A stretch of DNA of 64,000 nucleotides from Lasiosphaeria ovina (taxonomy: Eukaryota; Ascomycota; Sordariomycetes; Sordariales; Lasiosphaeriaceae), in the NCBI GenBank assembly GCA_033439765.1, contig JAULSN010000005.1, positions 2,495,001-2,559,000 of the forward strand, given 5' to 3'. Position numbers and translations under genes: made by a program. The notes beneath the pieces are model-generated. The model worked only from the letters and a program-made list of their open reading frames with translations. It was not told the origin of the DNA and did not search any database. Positions 32,134 through 45,015 of this stretch are shown here, piece after piece (the stretch's first letter is position 1; every line of letters starts with the position of its first letter).

Positions 32134-34691
32134 ATGGCGCCAAGAAAGGAAATCCTCGATTCCGAGGACGAGGGCAGTGATCTTAGCCCCATTGAGGACA
32201 ACTTTGACGACGGCGACGACATGGAGGGCTTCAAGGACGCCGACGCGCATCGCGACGAGCTCCCCTCAGCCCCTGCAGGCGAGGAGCCCCGCGACGCGCC
32301 CCACGACGCGACGGCTGTCGACAGAAGCACTGGCTCAACCGACATGTCTTTTTTCCAGCGCATCTACAATGAGCAGTCGGCCGCTGCCAATGTGCCGCAA
32401 GAAGAAGACGGGGCGGACCCGGCCAGTCGCCCCTTGCGCTCGACAGCGACCGACGTGTCTCTGCCCGCGCGCCGCACCAAGCAGACGGCGCAGGCCAAGG
32501 GCTCGTCGTCGCTCACCTCCGTCACTGACCCGGTGCCGGCGAGTCGCAAGGCCGCGAGAAATGCCAACGAGGCCCGCAAGACGGACGTCATCGATCTGAC
32601 CCTGACCCAGGTTACCACTCCTAGCAGGAGGGAGCAGCCCGTGGTCCGTGCCGCTGATCCGTGGGAGGTGCCGAGCAGTCCTCTGCCGTCGACACTGGGT
32701 CCCGGCTCTTCAGTCACCAGGCCGCGCTCGTCGCGAGTCGCAAAGACGTACGGGAAGCGCAAGCGAAGCGGAAGCCTGCTGTCCAGCCCCCAGTACGGCG
32801 CACATGCCACCCCCTTCTCAAACGACATGCCGCCCACCCAGGACGCGCACGACTTCCCAGACCAGCCCGGTGTGTCGTCGCCCGCAGAGCCTAGGCCCAA
32901 AAGGACCAAAAAGACAAGCACCCTCACGCAGCCGAGCAACGCGCAGCCGAGTGAGGACTCTATTCCAGTGGCTATACCGCAGCTGAACCACGACGGCCCT
33001 GGCCGGCGCTCCCGCCGCCAAGCCGGTCGCGGCAAGGCTGGCACCTCACTCGGTTATGACTCCACCGTGGCCGACGCCTCTCCATCGCTGTACATTGCGC
33101 CCAGCGCTTTGACTGCGAGCCAGAAGCAGGAATATAAGACGGTCAGTCTGTCGTCCGAACCCGTTCACGACGACTCGCTGGTACCAGAACCGTTCTTGCC
33201 GTTGGTTGGCCCCCGGTTCGACGTGGCCACGCAGCAGCAGCAGAAATCTAGCGGCGCTACAACCATCGCCTACACAACTCCAAGTCGATTCGGCTCGTCG
33301 AGGCCGAGGATACCTCCGAGCGATAGTGTGCTGCCCGAGGAGGCGGCCGTGCTCGCCGAAATACCAACACAGGCAATTGCAGATGCATATCAGGTAAGTT
33401 TACGTTTAAATACTCCCGTTCTAGTCGGCTGGGTTGATCTAACATATATATTTTTCTTTCTCTGTAGCCATCGTCCCCTGACATAATATCCATTGTTCCG
33501 GCGGGTGTGAAGCGGAAGAGGACCACGCAGTCCACGCTGGGTAGCATTCATATGTCTTCGTCCCAAGCAGATCCTCCACCCGTGACAACAAGCCGCAGTT
33601 TGAGGAAAAAGAGAGCCACCGTTCAGGAGCCGCAAGAAACGTCCTGGGACGCCAGTCTAGATGAGCAAGCCCAAGAGCAAGCCGAAGCTCAGGCTTTTGC
33701 GGTTGACGTGCCAGATGGCGGTTTACTTGGCGTCGAGGGTGACGCCCATTCAGCGAAGACGACACTAGATTCTAATGACATATCCGCCGGCGCTGCTCCA
33801 TCCCAGCCCGTTAATGTCGGGGACTCTGTTGAACCTACCACCGTGGCTCCAGAAGAGCAGCAGCCCGTCGCGCCCATGAAGAAGCGGGGGCGCAAGAAAA
33901 AGGAGCCTGCCAAAATTGAAGAGGGAGCCAGTGCAGAGGGAGACTCCAATGATCCGCTGCAATCAGCCGAGGACAGCCTGTCAGCAGGTGCCGAATCTCT
34001 ATCCATCCCTGTCCCAGACACAATCGCAGAAGAGCCGGCCAAGAGGAAGCGGGGGCGGCCGCGTAAGTCGACTGTCACCCAGCTTCCCGTTGAGCCTGAC
34101 GCCGTGGAGAACGACGAGGCCGTCGACACTGCCCTCTCTGAAATGCCACCGGAAAACTCACAACCGGTAGTTCGTGCCCGGCGGGGACGCCATAGGAAGT
34201 CACGCGTGAACGACAGCGCTGGCGAGGACGACGACGCGGACGGGGATCACGACCAAGACTTTAATGAAACCCCCGCAGATGAAGATGAGGGGCCTAATGA
34301 CGATGACGATAACGACGACGAAGACGATGAGACAAAGGAGAACAGTTATACCACGAGTAATAGTAAGAAAAGGGGCAAAAAGGACACCAAGGCCAAGAGC
34401 AATAACAACAACTCGAAAACGGCAAAACCGAAATCGACCAAGGCGGCACCTCCATCCAAACAAGACATCCCCACCCCCGCCGCCAACGACGGCAAGCAGC
34501 CTCTGCCTGTCAACACTGCTGCTGCAGCCAATGAAAAGGCCACAGCCACCAAACCGCTCGAGGGCAAACCTGTTACTGCGAGCGCCGCCGCCGCCGCCGC
34601 CGCCGCCGCGGCAGCAGCAAAGGTGCAGTACCGCGTGGGCCTGAGCAAGCGGTCGCGCATTGCGCCGCTGCTGAAATCGCTGCGCAAGTGA
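32134..34691 (+). CDS. AT-hook nuclear protein with SUMO-interaction motifs
   Basis: Exons 32134-33393 and 33468-34691 (74-bp intron, GTAAGT...GTAG, phase 0) encode 827 aa, nearly all predicted disordered. Three AT-hook-like cores bind the minor groove: KKRGRK (about 558), KRGRPRK (about 614, canonical) and RRGRHRK (about 658). VIDLT (152-156) flanked by acidic residues is a classic SUMO-interaction motif, and DIISIV (425-430) resembles one. An acidic block, an Asn/Lys block and a poly-Ala run precede a hydrophobic/basic end, KVQYRVGLSKRSRIAPLLK, that looks like a conserved protein-binding motif because it is the only ordered piece of the tail. It is probably a chromatin or repair scaffold; I cannot assign an ortholog. 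Confidence 0.8.
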
Positions 34692-35668
34692 GTGAGTGAA
34701 TGACTAGCGGGACGACGACACAAAAACAAAGGAAAAGGGGGAAAAGGGAATGAAATGGTATCATGTGCGATGGGCACGATTGCTTGCTGTGATAACACGC
34801 TTGCTCGGCTGGGTTGCTTTTGGTCTTTGCAGAGAGTGGCTCTCATGCGTGGGTGCGTGCTTGCATGTGTCGTGTTTTTGTGTGGCGTTGCCGTCTGGCT
34901 GGTTGTTTGGCTGGCTATAGTATGTGAGCAAGCAAACACGCGGAATGAGAACGAGAGCATGGGAATGTGGATGAAGACTCTTTCAATCGCAATGTCCTTA
35001 CCTTTAAACACACATACACACGCACATATATAGATATATAGATATATATATGTATTGTATATACCCAGAGGCCGTCACCGGTCAACACGTCGCTGGGGGT
35101 GCGGTGAGCAAGGAGGAAATGAACCACCGGGAAACAATGAATTGGAGGGGAAAATGACGGCGGTGCTACTGCTGGAATATCAAAAACAATGAAGAAAGAA
35201 AAATAAGAAGAAGAATCCATTTGCTGACATCACGGTGCTATATAAGGTAGCCATCTGCATTTACGAATCTCCTTTGCGCTATTCTTCTGAGGAACCTCGT
35301 GCAAAGCAAGACGCAAAGTGAAACGAGGGTGCCATTCTTGGGTATACCAAGTTAGCTGGGTCAAATAATCATCACATGTTGGTCTGTTAAGCTAGCCGTC
35401 CTATTTTACCTATCTGTACGGATATAGTAAACACGCACAAGACCGCCCAACTGGTTGGGGTTTTGCAAGAATCAATGCCAGAGGGGTCGAAGAGGCGGAT
35501 ATTATCAAGTACGATATAAACATCATTATCGTCATCATATGTACCTTGACCTTCAAACTCCTCCAATCTGATATAATATAGGTACATTGCTCATAAATAC
35601 CCTACCAAACAACACACGCTCCTAGGCCTTAGGCATATAATACCTACCTTGGAAAAGGCAATCCGCAT
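34692..35668. other. Convergent intergenic spacer
   Basis: Shared 3' flank of the AT-hook and NRAMP genes, with a (TA)-rich (ATATATAG) stretch at 35025-35050. No gene is seen. Confidence 0.5.
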
Positions 35669-37457
35669 TTAGTCGGCATCGGTGACCCCCAGGCCGGCAA
35701 GCACGACGGTGGCAATGTCCATGACCACGACGAGCAGCCAAAGCAGCCAGGCAATGAGGGCAACCACGATGTGGTTTTTCATGTTGGCCGAGCCCGTTCC
35801 GTCGTCGGACGGGACCTGCATCATCCTGGAGCGGCCCGTGTAGTAGATGAGGGGGAACGTGATCGGGATGAGGGCGATGGCCAGCAGATAGTTGCAGGCA
35901 ACCAGGGCGCGCGACAAGCCGGCCTGGCCGACCGACACGGCTATGACGAGGGCGGGGATGATGGCGACGCAGCGTGTTATCAGGCGTCGCAAAAACGGCG
36001 AGATGCGTAGGTTCAAGGCGCCTTCCATGACGATCTGGCCGGCCATGGTGGACACGATACCGGCGGTTATGCCCGAGAAGAGGAGAGACACGGCAAACAG
36101 GGTGCCAGCCGCCGGGGAGATGCTCGTGGCGAAGAGGTTGTACAGGTCGTACAGATCGTCGCTGATATCGACGACATCCCCTGGATCCCTCTTGTCCAGG
36201 TCGCCGCCGGCGGACCCGTCATCGCCCGAACCGGTGCCTGAGCCTGAATCCGGGGGCTCCACCCGATAAAAAGCAGCACCGGAGATGATGAGCAGAGCCG
36301 AGTTCACAAAGACGGCAACGATGAACAAAGTGGTGGCCAACTCGGCAATAGACCATTTGAGACACGACTTGATCGCACGAAGCGATGGGCGATAGGCTAG
36401 CGAGGACGAGCTCGAGGCTGGACTGCCCAGAGGTACGAGACTATGCTTGGCGTCAAAGTCGTAGAGACGAGCACGCGAGAGGGCTGTCCCAACGTACAGG
36501 GCGTGGGGCATCAAGGTTCCGCCGAGAATGGCGCACATTTCGTACAGTCCAGTGGCAACAAAGACCTCGGACGAGGGAACGAAGCCGCGGAAGACATCGC
36601 GAGGAGGTGCAGTGACCATGGAGAGGGCTACGCACAGAGTGATGAAAAGAGCGCTGACCAGCAGGGCAATGAAGATCTCAAAGAGGCGGATACGACGCAA
36701 CTCGCCAGCCGGCGTGTAAAACAGGAGTATCAACAGGGTGTCAGCCACCGAAACGACACAGGCAGCAGGGAGAGGCAGGCCTGGGATCAGGATATTCAGG
36801 GCAATCGCAGTGCCAATGACTTGTCCAAGGTCTGTGGCGATGATGCTGGCCTCAGCAACGACATAGAGGGCCAGCTCAAGCCAGCGCGGAAGATAGCGGT
36901 GGTTCATCTGGGCAAGGTCCATGCCGGTGACGGTGCCCAGTTTGACACATAGTGACTAGTGGCCAGTGTCAGCAACGGAAGGGGGGGGGGGGGGGTAAGA
37001 AGCGAGGACTAGAGAGGCACCGGCTTACCTGGATGTAGATGCCGATGATGTTGGAAAACAGCACCATGAACAGCAGCTTGAACTGGAACGAAGCGCCCGA
37101 GGAAATGGCAGTCTGGTAGTTATCCGGGTCGACATAGGCGACGCTGATAATAGCACCGGGGCCGAGAAACTTGAAGAACTTCCAAATCCTCGCCTTTGCC
37201 GACTTTGCATCCGACTCGGTGGGCACGGAGCCGCGGTGCCGGTAGATGGGAGTCCCTCTCGCGGGCTCTACGCCAACCAACGACTTGAGAAATGCGAGCC
37301 ATGGCGGCTCGCGGCGTGCCGGGGCCGGCTCGCTGTAGATTGACGCTATTTCGGCTAGCACGACCTTCTTCTCGTCGTCCTCAACATCATGGCCGGTGGT
37401 AGGATGAGGGGTAGGTGTGGCCTGGATTGCGGGGTCGTCGACCTCGGGAGCGGCCAT
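35669..37457 (-). CDS. NRAMP-family divalent metal transporter (Smf-like)
   Basis: NRAMP proteins co-transport Mn, Fe and other divalent metals with protons. Exons 37457-37029 and 36955-35669 (73-bp intron, GTAAGC...CTAG) encode 571 aa. The ATG at 37457 is the first in frame. TM1 carries DPDN in the segment SVAYVDPDNYQTAISSGASF, a variant of the classical DPGN metal site. TM6 carries the expected MPH in GGTLMPHALYVGT. Intron removal joins GIYIQ to SLCVKLGTVTGMDLAQ, a known continuous segment. A Ser/Gly/Asp-rich loop lies mid-protein. The intron contains a run of about 15 C. It is divergent from a Na/Ca exchanger gene. The DPDN variant is common in one fungal NRAMP branch, so I infer transport activity but not the preferred metal. 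Confidence 0.9.
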
Positions 37458-39403
37458 ATGTGTAAGTGTGGGATGATGGTCTTGTCCGTGGTGATGCCCG
37501 GCTCGCACCGGACGAGCTACCTGCGTAACTGGGCCCTCGACTCTGGCACGTCAGGAAAAAGCGATTCTGTAAGAAAAAAAACCAGGCTTGGCAACGTCTT
37601 GGATCAGGAACCCGGCTCGCTGAGGCTCCATGGGGTTGGGGGGCGAGCCATTGATATAAGGGGCACGGGAAGCGAAGGTGTTTGCTGCATGGCGCGATTC
37701 TTGCAAGGTTGCAATGGTGGTTGGTCTGGCCTCGACTGGTCAGAGAGGGCACCGATAGCCAGATATAGTATGTAGAATTCTTGGACTAGCCACACTCGAA
37801 GTAAAGGAGGTTTGGCGAGATGCGGACGCGGTGTGAGCAGCCGCTGTTGGCGCGATGTGCTCCTCCTTGGATGCGGGTAGGTACAGTCACTGAAAGCGGG
37901 AACAATTATCCAAAGACTCTAGCTCGCTCACACATGAGGTACCTATGCCACAGAACGTGCAAGGAATCGCTGCGGACGTGTGAAGTACGTATTGGAGGCA
38001 AAGATAAGGGCGTGGTTGGCAAGAGGTTGATGAGACGGAGCCACAGTGGGTTGCTTTGCGAGTGGCCACTCACCAGTCCGAGTGGCTTGCAATGGCTTAC
38101 AACCTAGGCGCCATCGCCATGATTTCTCTCGTTTATCGATGCCCTCCTGCAGACGCAAAGGCAAGCCAAAAGCCACTTGTTGATACTGGCCATTCCTCTG
38201 AAAGCTTGGCCGGATTGTCTGTTCCGATCCTCTGCTGTAGTACTTCGTAGAGACATGGCTTTAATTACTTGCTCCGTCTGGACGAGTCGGAGACGGTTCT
38301 AAGTCCAAAACCTGTCAAGGCTGAGAGTCTCTCATCTGTTGCTCTTCACTCGGATTGACACCCGGTCTTGTTGTGGTCGTGGTCGATGAGAGAAGACCGA
38401 GTCGGTCGATTGCAGAGGCGAGGGACAATCATTGGGAATGAGAATTAAGGGAATGGACTCGGGGAAAGTCATCCGGAAAAGACTGGGAGAGAGCTGGTGT
38501 GCGAGTCCTAAACTGACGGTGGGGTTTCTATCACCTCACAGTCTTCAAGGTGGGAAGGAGCCGCCTTCTCAGTCAGAGTCTCGGCCCCTCCCTGGGAGAT
38601 ATTTTTGCACAACACGCCTTCTTAAATTGGCACTAGCCTACCTAATTTTCATCACGAAGATTAAGATCTGCTGATGAGGCGTGCTGTTTCACTTTACGCT
38701 CCCGCTCAGGAAATCCCGAGAGCTGAATCGAAGTCTGTACGACAACTCGACCACCAAATTGTCTGAATATTGATGAGCTGCAGAGGCAGTCATGCAGTCG
38801 CCCATCAGCCACCTCACCGCTAATTGGACCAAACACCCCCTGGACTGACGGCAATCCCGCCAAGGCGCTTCCCTTTTCGGAACAGAAAATCGATAAGCCG
38901 ATGCGGGCCCGCCAGGTACGGGAATGCGTTTTCGTCTCAATCTCGATTGCTTGCTTGCCCAGGTGCATGAGAAGCCCGGGATCTAAATACATGCCAAGCA
39001 TTTCTGACCTTCGAGTCCCGCGTCCGCCGCCCCCAATTCAACAGCCAACTGCCCCCCCTGAAGGATACCGCGCTCGATTATCCTGTCCCCGCCCTTCCGG
39101 CGCCCTCGTTGCGGCGCAGGTCAAAAAAAAAAAATCAATACCCGTGCCTGACTTTGTTGCACGTCAGCGAGCATTGTGCTTGAGTCTTCAGTCTCCTCGT
39201 CATGCCTCATTGGCTTACACGCTCCTTAATTGTCCACTCGCGCGCGACATGTTGACGTCTGGGTGTCTATAAGGGGGATATTGTTCAGGTTGCCCGTGGC
39301 CGATCCGTTCCCTCCGACTCTGACGACGACGCAGTCCGCAGCATTTCGTATCTAGGGCAGCAATTTGCCGATTCCACTCGTTAACAGCTTCACGGTGCCC
39401 ATC
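37458..39403. promoter_or_regulatory. Divergent intergenic region between two cation transporter genes
   Basis: About 1.95 kb separates the NRAMP and Na/Ca exchanger start codons. A poly-A run at 39123-39136 is the most obvious feature. I see no reliable transcription-factor site or gene; short frames are non-coding in appearance. Confidence 0.5.
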
Positions 39404-40725
39404 ATGCCGAGCGTCGACGCCCTTCTCTTCAGCATCTCTTCCTTCATTGCCGGGCTCTTCCTCCTGGAATATGGCGCCGACAAGTTCATTGACCACACGG
39501 CTGTGGTGGCCAAGCGGCTCAACGTCTCGCCGACGCTTGTCGGGCTTCTCACCTGTGGCGCCGAGTGGGAAGAGGTGCGTGTGTGGGAATTGCAGAGGCC
39601 CTGCTATAGAAGAAATGACACTCACAGGACGAGTTAGCTGACCGTGTGCTCTGTGCGTAGCTCGTCGTCATCATTGTCGCCCTGAGTCAGAAGAACTCGA
39701 ACCTTGCGCTCGGAAACCTCGTGGGCTCGTCTATCGCCAACATACTCGCCTCCTTCTCACTGGGACTCGTGTTCATGAAGAAGGCCGAGTTCGACCGCAG
39801 CTCCAAGATCTACAGCACCGTCCTCTTGGCGCTTACCTCGATGTTCTTGGTCCTCCTCGCGGTGGCGAGGTCGAGCCTCAAGTGGCTGTCCGGCTCTCTG
39901 CTGATAGCCGCGTTTGTTGTCTACGTTGCGTCCGTGGCTACGCTCATCTACCGGGGCACTCTTGCGGCGCCCGAAGACGACTCGGACAGTGACAGCGACA
40001 GCGACTTGGATAGCGACAGCGATAGTGACAGCGATAGCGAATTTGACAGCCATGCCAGCGATAGCGACGAGGACAAGGTCGGCGGCGGCAAGCATGCCGA
40101 GACGAAGGACAAGGTCCGGGTAGACGAGGAGCAGGGGGGCCGTCGCCGTTGGAGCAACGCCTCCGGACGCCAGTTGAGGCTCACGAACCTGTCCAAGAAA
40201 GCTTCGCGACCGAGCTCGGGCAAGGTCATGGTCGTCAAGCCGGGCAAGGCACGGCCCAAGCCGATGCGCCACCACCTCTTGCGGCTGGCGATGGGCCTCG
40301 CGGCGCTGCTGGTGTCGAGCTACATCATTGCGCACAGCGCGTCGACCATCGGCAACGAGCTGGCGCTGTCGGGCACGGTGGTGGGCACGACGATCCTGTC
40401 GCTGGCCACGACGCTGCCCGAGAAGTTCGTGGCCATCATGGGAGGCGTGCGGCACCAGCCGGGCATCATGGTGGCCAACACGGTGGGCTCCAACATCTTC
40501 CTCGTCACGCTGTGCGGCGGAGTGCTGTTCATCTGGGGCGACGCCGGCCAGCTCAAGCTCGGCTTCACCCTCTTCGAGGTGTTTGTCATGTGGGTATCCG
40601 CGGCCATCATCTTCAGCATAGTCATGGTCGGCGGCAGGCGCTGGATGGGCTTCGTCATGCTTTCTCTCTACGTGGGCTTCTTGATCGTCGAGCTCATGAA
40701 CGGCCACAAGCTCGACGACGACTGA
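39404..40725 (+). CDS. Sodium/calcium exchanger (Na_Ca_ex) family membrane protein
   Basis: Exons 39404-39574 and 39661-40725 (86-bp intron, GTGCGT...CGTAG, phase 0) encode 411 aa. Two alpha-repeats face opposite directions. Alpha-1 (about residues 44-85) contains GAEWEELVVII and ALGNLVGSSIANI. Alpha-2 (about 297-339) contains SLATTLPEKFVAIMGGV and NTVGSNIF. The first has AEWEE where relatives have a T-S-x-P-E core, so its ion-binding geometry differs. The cytosolic loop has an acidic stretch of about 30 residues built on Asp-Ser pairs (163-195), followed by basic residues. It is shorter than animal NCX and lacks CBD domains. The direction of ion transport cannot be read from sequence. Probably an intracellular or plasma-membrane calcium exporter. 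Confidence 0.88.
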
Positions 40726-41938
40726 CGAGTGGGTTCTCTGGTTGGGGTTGTCACTGTTACATACATATTGAGGGTTGTGTATTCCCCTTGTTGGGGTGGA
40801 GCTATGGAGTGTTTTCTATTTTCTGGGGAGGATTTAAGCCGGGTGGGCTTGGAGAATGGCATTGTTCTGCACTTTATCGAGCAGAAACTTCATGTACATG
40901 ATTTAGAGGAATAGATCGGGCCAGCTAAGATCGCTCGGCCCGTCAGGTCGCTAATTAGGGTGTTGTTTCATGCGGCTGATCGCCATCAAGCCGGGAACCC
41001 CATGTTAGACTATGTGCCTATCTTTGCACTCGGCAGATTAGATGAACTATCCGTACATTGGGCGACGTTTCTGGGACGAAAAAATAACGTTCTGAGACGT
41101 AAAGGCTTGTTGTCGTCAAATGGGCGAGGTGAGGCGCCGAATGCAATGGGTTGGGGGTGCTGAGTAACCTGTGATAGGCCAAGTCGCGTGGCCTGGTCCA
41201 GGTCCAGGCTGCCTTCCCGCCTCACCCTAGAGCCTAGCTAGAGCCTAGCGCGGTGGAGTGGTTGCCTGCCGACGACAGCCACAGCTAACCACGTCATCAG
41301 TTCGTCCAACACTGGACGGACGGCTGTGAAGGCTGCCATCTCAACGGCTAGCCCCGAAACTCTGGCCTCGCCTCGCCTCGCCTCGCCCGTCCTTGACCAG
41401 ACCTAAAACATGTCTTGTTGGGGCGACTCAATTTCGGACGAATCGAGAAGGCCTGGGGGATAGATAGCTTCATTCTTTTCATGACACGCGCTCCTCCCGC
41501 AGCCGGTGCGTTGCTGTCGTTGCCGCTGCCGTTTTCGTTGTCGCTGTCGTTGTCGCCGTCGTTGTCGCCGTTGTCGCTGTAACCGACCCAGCCGACCCTC
41601 AACGGGGCTTTTCCACGGCGGCTTTGTCCTGTCACTGGTCCCCACGTCGCGCCTGGTTACTCAACAGATCACCCGACGGTATGCTTCCTTTCTTTTGGTT
41701 CCCGAAAAGAAAACCAATCCTGCAGGTTTTTGCTCGTGCGACATGTCGTTCGTCCTGTGCACAGCAAAGCGTTCGCCTAGCTGCATGTCCCAGCATGGCT
41801 GCATGGCCTTATTTCTCGCCCATGGCCTGCTCTGCTCTGCGAAGACGTGCTGCTCGTGGTCAAATTGACTAACACATAGCTTGTCCCAAGCAGCTTGGCT
41901 CCCTCTCCTCGACGGCCGTAGCCGAAACAGCAAAGACC
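40726..41938. other. Intergenic with TCG-rich low-complexity DNA
   Basis: Contains (CTCGC)n at 41366-41387 and an imperfect GTCGCTGTCGTT tract at 41510-41580. It includes the promoter of the DDHD gene. No gene is called. Confidence 0.5.
41366..41387. repeat. (CTCGC)n pentamer run
   Basis: About four copies of CTCGC upstream of the DDHD gene. Confidence 0.8.
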
Positions 41939-44900
41939 ATGGCGTCGGCCAACCCAACGCACACGTACGGGCCGGCATGTCGGCTGGCGCCCACGGCCGA
42001 CCAGGAGCCCGTCGACGGACTCGAGGGCATACCACGCGTCGACGCCCAGTTCTTCTACTCGTCGCCAATCTCCATTGACGACCCTCTCTCGGCCGTCACC
42101 ATTGCAACCTCGACCGACTCCAAGTCCTCCCGAGCCCCCTTCCGTCCCTTCTCTCCAGGGGACAATCTTGCCCTGGAACGCGCCTGGCATGGCTTCGCCT
42201 CGGACCGGGACCGGAGAAATCACAGACAGGCCCAGAGAAACCGCAGCCCCAGCCCGTCTCTCTCCAAAGAGAATGCCGAGAAGCTATCTGCCATCGTAGC
42301 CCACCTCACGGCAAAGCACAAGGAGAAACACGACCGCGAGGGCCAGGCTCCGCGGGCCCCTCTCGACGCCCCTGACAGCAGCGTTCCCGTGTGCTGCCCG
42401 GAGCTGCTGATCGATGCTTCGGCCGAGCTCAGAAACGAGTTTTGCGCCCTCACCCGCAAGCGCCAGCAGTCTCTCAACCACGAGCGAGTTGTCGAGGGCG
42501 TCATGGATCAGCTCAACCGCCTGCGATCCGACCCAGACATTGCCGAGGCAGCTAGTTCCGCCGCGGCCTCGGGTCTCGTATTCGGGACGAGCCCCGGCCA
42601 GAACCTCATCGAGATTAACGCCTCAACGACCGCCAACGAGGCCCAGCTTCCGCTGCCGGCCAGTGGCTTGATTTCACCCAGACCACCCATGGTGGACGAC
42701 GGTATCTCAGGCAAGCCGTTCATCCGTGTCGAGCCAAGTCTGAGGTCACCAGGCATGGCCCTCCTCGACAAGCAGTCCAAATCCTTGCCCGAAACAAACG
42801 CTCAGGCCAAGGCAGAAAGTGCTAGGAACAAGAGACCCAGGAGTTCTACAACTGTCACGACAGAGACGGCCGACCCGGGGTCTGACTCGGTTGAGATATC
42901 TGTCGGAGTCTCGAGGCTGCACATGGTCTCGTTGCCTGTCCTTCAGATGAAACCGATATATTGGTCCCCCGTAAACGATATCTCCATAGTGTTGAGAGCT
43001 ACGTGGTTCTATAGGTAAGGTCGAGAACAGTCACCACGATGGTCTAGGCTAACGTAGTTTGCAGGGACTCGATGGCGCCTGTAGAGCCTGCCGTGGCAAA
43101 CCAGCTGGAGGCCGGCTATCGAGAGCTTCGGGCGTGGACTGAAACCTGGTCTGACGAACTCAGATCCGCGTTGGACGTCGGCGCTCTCGGTGAAGAAAAG
43201 GTGACACATCGGCTCTGGCCTGATGTTTCTGACAAGCGTCTGAAAAGCAAGTGCGGGTTTGCTCAAGAGCCGCTGATATCCTGTGATCCCTTCTGCGCTG
43301 CCAGGTGCTTTCGCGGAGAAGCCGCTGCCGAAGGCACCCTGGAGCCCGTCGAGCCCGAAGACGAGGCGTCGACCTCCCCGCCCGAGCACAGGAGTTATGC
43401 CAACTACCATGTCATCTACAAGGATGCCTCCGCTGCATTCCTCCTAAAGTCCAGTCTCAAACCATCGGCCTACTACGGACGGAAGCCGGTTTCTAAGATT
43501 ATGAAGGGCCTCACGGTGGGCATCCCCGTCGTCCGCGGCTTCGATGCGGCGAAGTGGGAGCGGATGCACGAAAAGCAAAAGGCTCCGAGCGTCAGGGACA
43601 GCAGGCCCACGGTGCAGGCCACTGCTCCGGGTGAAAGCGCCGAGCAAGCTGGCTGCGCGGCGTGCGAGCTCCAGAAAGACCGTGGCCAGGTGACGGATCT
43701 GATCCTGTTCGCCCACGGAATCGGCCAGAAGTTTGCCGAGCGAGTCGAGAGTTTCCACTTCACGCACGCTATCAATTCGTTCCGGAGGGAGGTTAATGTG
43801 GAGCTCGAGACCCCTGCCGTCAAATCAGTCCTCCGGCCGGAGCAAAACGGCATCATGGTGCTGCCGGTCAACTGGCGCCATATTGTGAGCTTCGAAGACG
43901 GCGGCCCCGCGGAGGACGAGGGCAAAGCCCCGTACGCGCCCGAGGGCTTCGGCTTGAAAGACATTGAGCCCACCACGATCCCTGCGGTGCGGAGCATGAT
44001 CTCGGATATCATGTTCGACATCCCCTTTTACATGTCGCATCTCAAGCCCAAGATGATAGCCGCCCTTGTCGGCGAGGCGAACCGCGTGTACCGGCTCTGG
44101 TGCCGCAACAACCCCGGCTTCGCAGAGAATGGGCGCGTCCACTTGGTCGCCCACTCCCTCGGCAGCGCCATGGCCATCGACATCCTGTCGAAGCAGCCCA
44201 CCTACGTCCCGCGTCTCGACCTGGCGGCCAGGCCCGCGGCCGAGACGCAGCACTTTGAGTTCGACACGACCAACCTGTTCCTGCTCGGGAGCCCGGCCAG
44301 CTTCTTCCTGCTGCTGGAGAGGGGCGGCCTCGTGCCGCGACGCGGCCGCCTGAAGCCGGGCGCGGACCCGGTTGACACGGTAGCCAAGGACGTGGTCGGC
44401 GACGTCGGCATGTTCGGCTGCTGTGCGGTGGACAACATCTACAACATCCTCGCCAAGGAGGACCCCATCGCCTACCTGCTCAACGGTACCATCGACCCCG
44501 CCTACGCGGCCAGCCTGAAGACGGCGTACGTTCCCAGCACGGCGACGTCGCTTCTCAAGTCGGTCGGAGACGCCGTGCGCGGAATGGTGGGCGTCGGCCC
44601 GTCGGCGGCGGCGGCGGCGGCGGCGGCGGCAGGCGACAACGCAGCCGGCGCCGCGGGCGACAAGAACAACAGCAGCAACCCCAAGATGCCGTCGATGCCG
44701 CGCCTGCCCTCGCAGCTCGAGCTCGACGTGCACGACTTCTCGCGCGAGGAGATTGCCGAGCGCAAGGCCTTCCTACTCAACGACAACGGCCAGATCGACT
44801 ACTTCCTGCGCTCGGGCGGCGGCCCCTTGGAGCTGCAGTACCTCAACATGCTGTCGGCCCACTCAAGCTACTGGTACAGCCGCGACCTTGTTCGCTTGCT

Positions 44901-45015
44901 CTGCGTCGAGATCGGCCGCGTCCCCGGCAGGGAGAGCACCCTCCCCGCCATGCGCGCCGTCAAGGCCGCCAAGCTGCGCGTTGCGCCGGCTGCGGGGCCG
45001 CGGACGCATATCTGA
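41939..45015 (+). CDS. DDHD-domain phospholipase A1 (PA-PLA1-like)
   Basis: Exons 41939-43014 and 43065-45015 (50-bp intron, GTAAGG...GCAG, splitting an Arg codon) encode 1008 aa. Such proteins cleave phosphatidic acid and related phospholipids near the ER-Golgi or mitochondria. Residues 1-335 are largely disordered. A WWE-like segment (IYWSPVND ... ATWFYRDS) follows, and the intron sits inside it. The lipase motif VAHSLGS carries the nucleophile Ser723. The DDHD part includes GSPASFFLLLERGG, GCCAVDNIYNIL, DPIAYLLNG and the final His in LNMLSAHSSYWYSRDLV. A GCG-encoded poly-Ala run near 44610 marks an expanded loop. All expected motifs are present, so it is probably active. Confidence 0.9.

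Noticed and set aside
39757..40707. 316-codon minus frame across the exchanger
   Set aside because: His/Arg/Asp-rich mirror of the membrane protein's GC-rich codons.
43825..44733. 302-codon minus frame across the DDHD gene
   Set aside because: Antisense of a clear lipase motif-bearing exon.
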